From the NCBI GenBank assembly GCA_016649675.1, contig JAENXG010000165.1:1-5698 (forward strand): DNA of 5,698 nucleotides, in the 5' to 3' direction. This DNA is from Methyloceanibacter sp. Lineage in GTDB: Bacteria; Pseudomonadota; Alphaproteobacteria; Rhizobiales; Methyloligellaceae. The notes beneath the pieces were generated by a model. It was given only the letters and a program-made list of their open reading frames with translations. It was not told the DNA's origin and did not search any database. The position numbers and the translations under genes were made by a program. Positions 1-5,187 of this stretch are shown piece by piece (within the stretch, counting starts at the first letter, position 1; each line of letters opens with the position of its first letter).

Positions 1-73
1 AGGCTGTAAGCCAAAATCTGGCAAACAGGTGCCTCCGATCGACAGCTGGACTAATCTTATCGTTAACGTCCAT

Positions 74-97
74 ATCACCCGCACAGTCCCGGGTGAT
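74..97. repeat. Perfect 8-bp inverted repeat in the leader of the CBS gene
   Basis: ATCACCCG (74-81) and CGGGTGAT (90-97) are perfect reverse complements separated by eight bases. No T-run follows on either strand, so it is a poor intrinsic terminator. It could be an operator, a hairpin in a leader transcript, or the end of a gene to the left of the window. It lies about 85 bases upstream of the FNR-type box at 182-195. The symmetry is seen directly; the function is unknown. Confidence 0.45.
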
Positions 98-181
98 CTT
101 AGCGTCAAGCTCTCTAGGCTCAACTCTGCAATCTCCGCTGTCAGTCGCAGATTTTATGTTCAACTCAACGTTTGTAGGGTC

Positions 182-195
182 TTGATTTCCGTCAA
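182..195. promoter_or_regulatory. FNR/FixK/NnrR-type box upstream of the CBS gene
   Basis: TTGAT-N4-GTCAA (spacer TTCC) is a full match to the TTGA-N6-TCAA consensus bound by the Fnr/FixK/NnrR/Dnr branch of the Crp/Fnr family. Its centre is about 56 bases upstream of the ATG at 245. A class II promoter, with the site near -41.5, would therefore start transcription close to the ribosome site at 231-238. No clear -10 element could be assigned. A second box with the same half-sites lies upstream of the DUF6455-type gene (4834-4847). Which regulator binds cannot be told from the box alone. Confidence 0.6.
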
Positions 196-244
196 AGTCA
201 TACAGGAAGATATTCGGGCAACGTACCGTTCAGGAGAGGCGACC

Positions 245-775
245 ATGAAGGTCCGCGATGTGATGACTTCGCCCGTAGTGTCGGTCGGGCCTGACACTCC
301 GCTTCTGGAAGCAGGCGAGCTGATGCTCCGACACGACATTAGTGGGTTGCCTGTGCTCGATAGAGAGGCTCGTCTCGTGGGACTCATTACCGAGCGCGAC
401 TTCCTGCGCCCCACCGGATGCGGCCCCGACTACAAGCGGCCACGTTGGTTTCAAGTCTTAGCTGGTCGAGCGAAAGACGAATTTGGCCGCCAATCCAATC
501 GCAAGGTTGCGGATGTCATGACCGCCGGTCCGGTCACCATCACTGAAGAGATGCCGCTTGAGGAGGTGGTCGGTCTCATGGATCACCACTGCATCCATCG
601 TTTGCCCGTCATGCGGGGGGCAAAGGTCGTAGGGATCGTTAGCCGCGCCGATTTGCTGCGTGCGTTGGTGCAAAGTCTCCGTAAGACTTCCGTCATGTCG
701 AAGCACGACGAGGACCTTCGCGCTCGCATGACAGAATTGGAGCGTGAATCGTGGCTTCATCGCACTAGACCTTAG
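245..775 (+). CDS. Two-CBS-domain protein, C-terminally truncated
   Basis: A 176-residue soluble protein. CBS domain 1 covers about residues 1-55 (opening MKVRDVMT, with GLPVLD and LVGLITERDFL), and CBS domain 2 about 88-145 (VADVMT, HRLPV, VVGIVSRADLL). A basic linker joins them. Paired CBS domains (Bateman module) usually bind adenine nucleotides and act as energy or redox sensors; no partner domain is visible here. The start at 245 is chosen because AGGAGAGG lies at 231-238 and the CBS fold begins at once. An open frame back to 29 adds 72 residues with no recognisable fold. Residues 154-170 (SKHDEDLRARMTELERESW) resemble the first helix of a BON domain, which commonly follows CBS pairs in proteobacteria, but the frame stops six residues later. 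An FNR/FixK-type box at 182-195 suggests expression under low oxygen or NO. The CBS assignment is secure; the ligand and target are unknown. Confidence 0.9.
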   Translation: MKVRDVMTSPVVSVGPDTPLLEAGELMLRHDISGLPVLDREARLVGLITERDFLRPTGCGPDYKRPRWFQVLAGRAKDEFGRQSNRKVADVMTAGPVTITEEMPLEEVVGLMDHHCIHRLPVMRGAKVVGIVSRADLLRALVQSLRKTSVMSKHDEDLRARMTELERESWLHRTRP

Positions 776-1020
776 GGAAGGCGGAAACCGATCGAGAGCA
801 ACTGGAATAGCGTCGGCCTATCAGCGGCACGGTTCGTTCTCGTCTGCGACCTGCCACCAGTTCACTATCGTCGCGAATGTGCCATTTCCGGGTATTCTCG
901 AAGTGGCATTCGCCAACTGCGACCGCTACAAATTCACGCAGTGTGAGGAGCTGTTCCCGACGCCTCTCGACCAGGCAGACGTGCCCGAAATGCGGATCTG
1001 TTCCTGGGGCGCTTCAAGTT
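776..1020. other. Convergent intergenic region, possible decayed BON remnant
   Basis: This 245-base gap separates the convergent CBS and glucokinase genes, and I see no convincing gene in it. The reading frame one base over from the CBS gene, read from about 744, gives RGFIALDLREGG near the place where BON strand 1 should be and TIVANVPFPGILEV where the BON ending (a VAxxVPGV-like motif) should be. This may be a frameshifted, degenerate BON tail, but the similarity is weak. An imperfect inverted repeat pairs GCGAATG at 873-879 with CATTCGC at 907-913, with a 2-base bulge and a further 3-bp match. It has no T-run and could be a poor bidirectional terminator. Confidence 0.3.
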
Positions 1021-2034
1021 CTAAGCGAGATCCACGCTCTTGGGACGGCCGGTGGCATCCGGCCCCAGCTGTGCGCTGAGGGCTGCGGCAGCGCCCTTAA
1101 GGGTCGCGAGGTCGGCACGGATCACGTAGACGGGGATCGGCGCTAGATAGGCCGTCATGCGGCCTTTCTGCTCGAAGGCCGCGCGGAATGCGCCGCTCGA
1201 AAGCGCGAGCGCGATCTTTGGCGCGATGCCACCTCCGAGATAGACGCCGCCCCTGGCACCAAAGAGAAGCGCCGCATCGCCGGCAAAGCGGCCGAGCAAG
1301 GTGATGAAGACATCGAGCGCTTCCTCGGCAATCCCATCCTCGCCGCTCAGGGCCCGCACCAGCACATCGTTCGGCCGAAGCTCCGCAGGGCTTTCGCCGT
1401 GAGACGCGGCGATCGCCTGGTAGAGGTTGGCGAGACCGGGGCCCGACAGCGCGCGCTCGATGGAGAGGTGCGAGCGGCCCTTGCGGAGCCGCTCGAGAAG
1501 CGTAAGCTCGTGCTCGTCATGGGCGCCGAGGGAGGTGTGCCCTCCCTCGCCCGGCACCGCGATCCACCGCTCCCCCGACCAGACGAGACCGGCAACGCCG
1601 AGTCCCGTTCCGGGTCCAAGTACGATCTTGGTTGCATGGTCTTCAGGTGCCAAGCCGCCGATCTGGTGAAGCTCGGCGCGGGCAAGATGCGGCAACGACA
1701 GCGCGAGCGCCTCGAAGTCGTTGAGCACGAGAACGTCTTTGAGCCCGGCGGTGCCGCAAAGCTCGTGCTTGGCGAAGGACCAGGGCGAATTGGTGAAGTG
1801 GATGTCCTCGCCAGTGACCGGCGCCGCCACCGCGATGGCGGCATGATCGAGCGGCGCGGAAAGCTCGGCGAGATAGGCACAGAACGCGGCGGTGAAGGTC
1901 GGGTGGGCAGCGCAAAGAACCTGGCTGATGCGGGAAAGCTCGAGCGTAGCGAGGTCAGCCACGGCGAAGCGCGCGTTGGTGCCGCCGATATCGGCGACAA
2001 TAGCCTCTCTCGGCAGTGCGGCCTCTCTCTGCAT
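1021..2034 (-). CDS. glk: Glucokinase (Glk family)
   Basis: ATP-dependent cytosolic glucokinase: glucose + ATP to glucose-6-phosphate, feeding the Entner-Doudoroff, pentose phosphate or glycolytic routes. The 337 residues are full length for the bacterial Glk family, as opposed to ROK kinases. Visible motifs are the phosphate-binding DIGGTNARFA (15-24), TNSPW (81-85), LNDFEA with the likely catalytic Asp106, LGPGTGLGVA (139-148), GEGGH (162-166), RALSGPGLANLY (194-205), LGGGIAPK (266-273) and FEQKGRM (287-293). No key residue is missing. The ATG at 2034 has only a weak ribosome site (GGATAGGG, ending a few bases upstream). It overlaps by one base (TAATG) the stop of a short upstream ORF, so translational coupling is possible. 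The gene is convergent with the CBS gene and divergent from the AmrS fragment. It has no obvious link to the NO/anaerobic genes around it. Confidence 0.95.
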   Translation of the reverse strand: MQREAALPREAIVADIGGTNARFAVADLATLELSRISQVLCAAHPTFTAAFCAYLAELSAPLDHAAIAVAAPVTGEDIHFTNSPWSFAKHELCGTAGLKDVLVLNDFEALALSLPHLARAELHQIGGLAPEDHATKIVLGPGTGLGVAGLVWSGERWIAVPGEGGHTSLGAHDEHELTLLERLRKGRSHLSIERALSGPGLANLYQAIAASHGESPAELRPNDVLVRALSGEDGIAEEALDVFITLLGRFAGDAALLFGARGGVYLGGGIAPKIALALSSGAFRAAFEQKGRMTAYLAPIPVYVIRADLATLKGAAAALSAQLGPDATGRPKSVDLA

Positions 2035-2156
2035 TATGCCCTATCCACGGAACGCCGCCCCCGGGGGTTTAGTAACGTATTTTGTGATCGATCGCGACAG
2101 GGAGACGCGTCGCCGCGCGCTGCGGCAAGGCCAGAGCCTTGAACGCACGCTTGCAT
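2034..2156 (-). CDS. Possible 40-residue leader ORF coupled to glk
   Basis: A short ORF on the glk strand starts at an ATG (2156-2154) preceded by GGAGGA with a six-base gap, a better ribosome site than that of glk itself. Its TAA overlaps the glk ATG as TAATG. The same frame also has an earlier ATG at 2204-2202, also preceded by GGAGG, which would give 56 residues. The predicted peptide (beginning MQACVQGSGLAAARGD) is Arg/Ala/Gly-rich and matches no family I know. It may be a translated leader that sets glk expression, or a chance frame in the glk leader. Support rests only on the ribosome site and the stop-start overlap. Confidence 0.22.
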   Translation of the reverse strand: MQACVQGSGLAAARGDASPCRDRSQNTLLNPRGRRSVDRA

Positions 2157-2272
2157 CGGGATTCCTCCGACCAAAACCCAACCGCCGAAATGACGTCGCT
2201 GCATTCGCCTCCGAGTAGCTTGGCGAACATGAGAGGCGTTGACTCCTCTTACAACCTACCCATCTTCATCCT

Positions 2273-2458
2273 ATGCACAACGCCTACACAAGTGACGGAG
2301 TGCCCGGCCGCTATTGGCATGCCCTCGCGGACGGCCGCATCCAATGCGATCTTTGCCCGCGAGAGTGCAAGCTGCACGAAGGCCAGCGCGGGCTGTGCTT
2401 CGTGCGGGCGCGTACCGGTGACCAGATCGTCCTCACGACCTACGGCCGCTCGTCAGGC
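2273..2458 (+). pseudogene. amrS: 5' fragment of AmrS-type radical SAM gene
   Basis: The first 62 residues match the amino end of the AmmeMemoRadiSam-system radical SAM enzyme: PGRYWHALADGRIQCDLCPR, then ECKLHEGQRGLCFVRAR, then VLTTYGRSSG. Cysteines 25, 28, 32 and 42 form the N-terminal cysteine motif typical of the family. After GRSSG the expected continuation towards the CxxxCxxC radical SAM motif is absent. The frame runs on to a stop at 2629 through unrelated sequence, so no active enzyme can be made. The ATG at 2273 has no clear ribosome site; a TTGACT at 2239-2244 is a possible -35 element without a good -10. The fragment is divergent from glk and joins another gene's 3' end at about 2458. 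Family recognition is by memory of the motif and is fairly firm; truncation is certain within this window. Confidence 0.75.
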
Positions 2459-2540
2459 GCAATATATCGCCCGGCTCGTGTCGGCGGCGGAGATCATTGG
2501 CATTACGATGGAAGGCGCGGAGGCGCATCGGGTCAACTGA
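2457..2540 (+). pseudogene. 3' end of an unidentified gene at the rearrangement junction
   Basis: Right after the AmrS homology ends, a different frame reads AQYIARLVSAAEIIGIT followed by MEGAEAHRVN and a TGA at 2538-2540. Its third codon positions are mostly G or C, as in the real genes here, and it ends ten bases before the next start codon, as an upstream operon member would. I infer it is the C-terminal end of a gene once heading the downstream cluster, with its 5' part replaced by the amrS fragment. I do not recognise the family. An alternative is a non-coding stretch that happens to be open. Confidence 0.35.
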
Positions 2541-2550
2541 AGTGGGTGCT

Positions 2551-2826
2551 ATGCTGCTTGGCGATCTCCTCGCTCGTTTCGATGATGACTCCCTCGCCAC
2601 GGAAGCGATTCTCAGTCTCGGCGACTTAAGCCTGCTCACCGCCTTGCGCGCGCGCGCGGACGCGGACGGCTTGGCCCTTGGCACATTGGCGGCGAATGCG
2701 GTGGACCGCTACACGGAGGAAGCCTCCGATGAGGAATGGATGACATTGATGGGAGCGCTGGCGCGTTCGGAGGATCCCGGCCTCACCTGCCTCAGGCGCG
2801 CCCTGCTGTACGTAACCCGTGATTGA
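2551..2826 (+). CDS. Small acidic hypothetical protein upstream of the Crp/Fnr gene
   Basis: A 91-residue protein, probably cytosolic, largely helical by appearance and rich in Leu, Ala, Asp and Glu. It has no signal peptide or membrane segment. Notable stretches are LLARFDDDSLATEAILSLGD near the start, then a TEEASDEEW acidic patch (about 55-63), ARSEDPG (71-77) and one cysteine (80). I cannot assign a family or function. The ATG at 2551 has only a weak ribosome site (GAAGTGGG about five bases upstream); an in-frame GTG at 2542 would add three residues. It ends 21 bases before the Crp/Fnr start, so the two are probably co-transcribed with nnrS. The context suggests an accessory role in NO or low-oxygen response, which is inference only. 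Confidence 0.75.
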   Translation: MLLGDLLARFDDDSLATEAILSLGDLSLLTALRARADADGLALGTLAANAVDRYTEEASDEEWMTLMGALARSEDPGLTCLRRALLYVTRD

Positions 2827-2847
2827 CCGGCAGCTCGATCTGAAGGA

Positions 2848-3573
2848 ATGGCCACTCTTGACCGAAGATTGATCCAGTCGCTGCCGGTGTTCAGCGCGAT
2901 GGGCGAGGCAGAGTTCGATCACGTGATCGCCCACGCGTCTGCACTCCGAATTCCGATGAACGCTGCCGTCTTCGAGCAGGGACAGACTGCGACGGCCTTC
3001 TATGTGCTCCTGCATGGACGCCTCAAGGTGGTGCAGGTGACACATGATGGCCAACAGGTCGTCATCCGGTTCGTGAATCCCGGTGACATCTACGGCATCG
3101 CCAAAGCGCTCCGCCGCGAGGACTATCCGGCCACGGCGAGCGCTCTCGTCGACAGCGTCACCCTCGCTTGGCCCGCCGACATCTGGGATGACTTCATGGC
3201 GCGCCATCCCGCGTTCGCAACAAACGTCATGCAGATGATGGGCCAGCGTCTGCAAGAGGCCCATGCCAGAGTCAAGGAGATGTCCACCGAGGAGGTCGCG
3301 CGGCGCATCGCCCACGCCATCCTCAGATTGGTGGACCAATCCGGGCGCCAGATCGAGGACGGCATTCTCGTCGATTTTCCGATAACGCACCAAGACATCG
3401 CCCAGGTCTCGGGAACGACCCTACATTCGGTGAGCCGTGTCTTGAGCGCATGGGAAAGCGCGGGCCTTGTGACCGTCGCCCGGCGGAAGATCGTCGTTCG
3501 CGACCTCAAGGGGCTTGCGCGCGTGGCCGAGGCAACTGACTGCGGCCAGCCAAAACATTCGCGCGGAGATTGA
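2848..3573 (+). CDS. Crp/Fnr-family transcriptional regulator (NnrR/Dnr-like)
   Basis: A 241-residue DNA-binding regulator with the family architecture. A cyclic-nucleotide-binding-like beta barrel spans about 14-110 (FEQGQTATAFYVLLHGRLKV, later NPGDIYGIA), a long dimerisation helix about 118-145, and a winged helix-turn-helix about 178-212 (ITHQDIAQVSGTTLHSVSRV). The only cysteine is Cys232 near the end, so it cannot hold an FNR-type iron-sulfur cluster. Together with the adjacent nnrS this favours the NnrR/Dnr-like branch, which responds to NO probably through haem. Ligand and subgroup are inferred. The SR pair in the recognition helix agrees with recognition of TTGA-type half-sites, and two TTGAT-N4-GTCAA boxes occur in the window. 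Oddly, its AAGGA ribosome-site-like sequence directly abuts the ATG at 2848. With the preceding stop only 21 bases away, translational coupling is plausible. No other in-frame ATG fits the N-terminus. Confidence 0.92.
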   Translation: MATLDRRLIQSLPVFSAMGEAEFDHVIAHASALRIPMNAAVFEQGQTATAFYVLLHGRLKVVQVTHDGQQVVIRFVNPGDIYGIAKALRREDYPATASALVDSVTLAWPADIWDDFMARHPAFATNVMQMMGQRLQEAHARVKEMSTEEVARRIAHAILRLVDQSGRQIEDGILVDFPITHQDIAQVSGTTLHSVSRVLSAWESAGLVTVARRKIVVRDLKGLARVAEATDCGQPKHSRGD

Positions 3574-3577
3574 CAGT

Positions 3578-3595
3578 CATGCAACGCGACGCATG
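3578..3595. repeat. Short inverted repeat between the regulator and nnrS
   Basis: CATGC (3578-3582) and GCATG (3591-3595) are separated by eight bases in the 43-base gap between the regulator's stop and the nnrS start. It could be a weak hairpin in the mRNA or an operator half-site pair. It has no T-run, so it is not a terminator. At five base pairs per arm, chance is a real alternative. Confidence 0.2.
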
Positions 3596-3616
3596 CACGG
3601 AAAGAGGCAACTCCCT

Positions 3617-4792
3617 ATGAAGGCCAGGTATGCCGGCCTCCCTCTTCTCAGCTATGGCTTCCGCCCCTTTTTTCTTGGGGCAGCACTCTGGGCCGTCTTG
3701 GCCATGCTCCTTTGGATCGGCTCGCTGGCCGGCTTTTGGCAGCTGGCACCCGGCTATGGAGCGCTCGCCTGGCACGCCCATGAGATGCTCTTCGGCTACA
3801 CGTCAGCCGTGGTGGCTGGCTTTCTCTTGACGGCAGTGCCCAACTGGACCGGGCGGCTGCCGGTCGCGGGTTGGCGCCTTGCACTACTTTTTTCGCTTTG
3901 GGTTTTCGCGCGGATGGCATTCCTGGCTACGGGAGGCATCGGCGTCCTTCCCGCGATCCTGATCGATAGTCTCTTTCTGCCCTGCCTTCTCGTCGTGATG
4001 GCGCGCGAGATCATGGCCGGCCGCAATTGGCGTAATCTGCCCCCACTCATCCTTGTGGGCCTTCTGGGGGCGGCCAATATTGGCTTTCACACAGAGGTGC
4101 TGATTGGGGGAGCGCCCGATATAGCCACGCGCGTGGCTGTTGCAGCACTTATCGGGTTGATCATGCTCATCGGCGGCCGGATTACGCCGAGCTTCACCCA
4201 TAGTTGGCTGTTGCGCACGGGATCGCCACATCTGCCAGCTGCGTTTGGCCTCATCGACAAACTAGCGCTGATCGCTTCCGGGTTGGCATTGGTCCTCTGG
4301 ATCGTTGCGCCGACCATGCTCGCTACGGGGATTCTCTTCCTCGCTGCCGCGGCGGCACAGGTAGGGCGTCTATGGCGCTGGGGTGGGGTCCATGCCCGGC
4401 GCGAGCCTCTCGTCCTGATCCTCCATCTTGGCTACGCTTTCGTCCCGCTAGGCTTTCTGCTCGGCGCCGCGTCCATTCTCTTCCCCGGCACCCTTGCCGG
4501 GACGGCCGCGCTACATGCCTGGACCGTCGGCGCCGTCGGTCTCATGACATTGGGCGTGATGACGCGCGCCACGCGCGGCCATACCGGCCGAGACCTGACC
4601 GCCTCGAAATGCACTGTCGCGATTTACGCTGCCATGATCGCCGCCGCGCTCTTGCGCATTGCTGCCGGGGCGTTCCCGCAGAGCTATATGGTCATGCTCG
4701 AGGCTGCTGGTGCGGCCTGGATCACTGCCTTCGCCTTGTTCCTCTTCGAATATGCACCCATGCTGCTTGGGCCGCGGGCGGAGCGAAGCTGA
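3617..4792 (+). CDS. nnrS: NnrS family haem/copper membrane protein
   Basis: A 391-residue polytopic inner-membrane protein with about 11-12 hydrophobic segments. NnrS is a haem- and copper-containing membrane protein found with denitrification and NO-response genes. It protects cells against nitrosative stress; its exact chemistry is unsettled. Family hallmarks are LLSYGFRPFFLGAALW (10-25), LAWHAHEMLFGY (50-61), VAGFLLTAVPNWTG (66-79), GGRITPSFTHSW (186-197), ILHLGYAFVPLGF (268-280) and HAWTVGAVGLMTLGVMTRAT (300-319) followed by RGHTGR. The conserved His 53, 55, 195, 270, 300 and 322 are candidate haem or metal ligands. The start at 3617 is chosen because AGAGG lies nine bases upstream; in-frame ATGs at 3593 and farther back lack such a site and the latter overlap the regulator gene. 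It lies 43 bases after the Crp/Fnr gene, likely in one operon with it. Length is normal for the family and no defects are seen. Confidence 0.95.
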   Translation: MKARYAGLPLLSYGFRPFFLGAALWAVLAMLLWIGSLAGFWQLAPGYGALAWHAHEMLFGYTSAVVAGFLLTAVPNWTGRLPVAGWRLALLFSLWVFARMAFLATGGIGVLPAILIDSLFLPCLLVVMAREIMAGRNWRNLPPLILVGLLGAANIGFHTEVLIGGAPDIATRVAVAALIGLIMLIGGRITPSFTHSWLLRTGSPHLPAAFGLIDKLALIASGLALVLWIVAPTMLATGILFLAAAAAQVGRLWRWGGVHARREPLVLILHLGYAFVPLGFLLGAASILFPGTLAGTAALHAWTVGAVGLMTLGVMTRATRGHTGRDLTASKCTVAIYAAMIAAALLRIAAGAFPQSYMVMLEAAGAAWITAFALFLFEYAPMLLGPRAERS

Positions 4793-4833
4793 GCGGCCTC
4801 CGCCAGCCCGCGACCATGTCTCGCACCACGAGT

Positions 4834-4847
4834 TTGATGTGGGTCAA
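4834..4847. promoter_or_regulatory. FNR/FixK/NnrR-type box upstream of the DUF6455-type gene
   Basis: TTGAT-N4-GTCAA (spacer GTGG) has the same half-sites as the box at 182-195 and matches TTGA-N6-TCAA completely. It lies in the 119-base gap after nnrS, centred about 71 bases before the ATG at 4912. Placing it near -41.5 to -44.5 puts the start point at about 4882-4885. GATGAT at 4873-4878 is then a mediocre -10 element. This layout indicates that the small downstream gene has its own anaerobic/NO-responsive promoter and does not rely only on read-through from nnrS. Confidence 0.6.
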
Positions 4848-4900
4848 CGACGGCCACGCGTCGCCGCCTGAGGATGATCTATCGGTCGCATTGGCAAAAG

Positions 4901-4906
4901 GGGAGG
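4901..4906 (+). promoter_or_regulatory. Strong ribosome binding site deciding the 4912 start
   Basis: GGGAGG ends five bases before the ATG at 4912 and is the best Shine-Dalgarno match among the plus-strand genes here. It decides between this start and an in-frame ATG at 4816, which has no ribosome site and would put the FNR-type box inside the coding region. Confidence 0.7.
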
Positions 4907-4911
4907 CAGCG

Positions 4912-5187
4912 ATGCCAACTTCAACGCGCCTGTGGCCCACGCTGGACCAAGTCCTTCGCCGGCAAGAATTTATGGACCGCATGATGCGGACGAGCGGTGT
5001 CGACGTGCTTGCGGCGGTTCGCGTGGACGGTGGACTGGCATTCTTTGAGGCGCGCGCCAAGTGTCGCTTCTGCCTTCATGAGGGCACCTGCCGAGGCTGG
5101 CTTGAGTCAGCTGATGGGCTGCAAATGCCTCCGGATTTCTGCCCCAATGCGAGGTTCTTCCGCGCGTGCAGATGCGAGGGCAACTGA
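4912..5187 (+). CDS. Small cysteine-rich DUF6455-type protein
   Basis: A 91-residue protein resembling the DUF6455 family of small alphaproteobacterial proteins of unknown function. The N-terminal half is helical (QEFMDRMMRTSGVDVLAAVR, 18-37). The second half holds the conserved metal-site-like pattern: Cys51-x2-Cys54-x5-Cys60 followed by RGWL, then FCPNARFF with Cys77. There are two further cysteines near the end (86 and 88). The cysteine spacing suggests zinc or an iron-sulfur or other thiol-bound metal, but the ligand is not known to me. There is no signal peptide or membrane segment, so it is probably cytosolic. It lies directly downstream of nnrS with its own FNR-type box and strong ribosome site. 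A link to NO or low-oxygen response is therefore inferred from position and regulation, not from any known activity. Confidence 0.8.
   Translation: MPTSTRLWPTLDQVLRRQEFMDRMMRTSGVDVLAAVRVDGGLAFFEARAKCRFCLHEGTCRGWLESADGLQMPPDFCPNARFFRACRCEGN

Noticed and set aside
29..244. Upstream extension of the CBS protein by 72 residues
   Set aside because: No recognisable fold, no good ribosome site at 29, and it would bury the FNR-type box. The ATG at 245 has AGGAGAGG at a proper distance.
1399..2142. Long plus-strand open frame of 247 codons opposite glk
   Set aside because: It is an antisense shadow of the glucokinase gene, a common GC-rich artefact, and its translation is Arg/Glu-rich low-complexity without family motifs.
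2239..2267. Possible sigma-70 promoter before the amrS fragment
   Set aside because: TTGACT is a good -35, but the matching -10 position reads ATCTTC and would put the transcript start on the start codon, so I do not list it as a feature.
2626..3393. Minus-strand open frame of 255 codons opposite the Crp/Fnr gene
   Set aside because: The plus strand has clear Crp/Fnr motifs; the minus translation shows no family pattern and is explained as a shadow.
3515..3616. Earlier starts for nnrS
   Set aside because: The in-frame ATG at 3593 has no ribosome site and longer extensions overlap the regulator gene. AGAGG at 3603-3607 supports 3617.
4204..4815. Open frame within nnrS running into the DUF6455-type gene
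   Set aside because: The part inside nnrS is an Arg-rich out-of-frame translation. Only the segment from 4912 has a ribosome site and conserved cysteine motifs.
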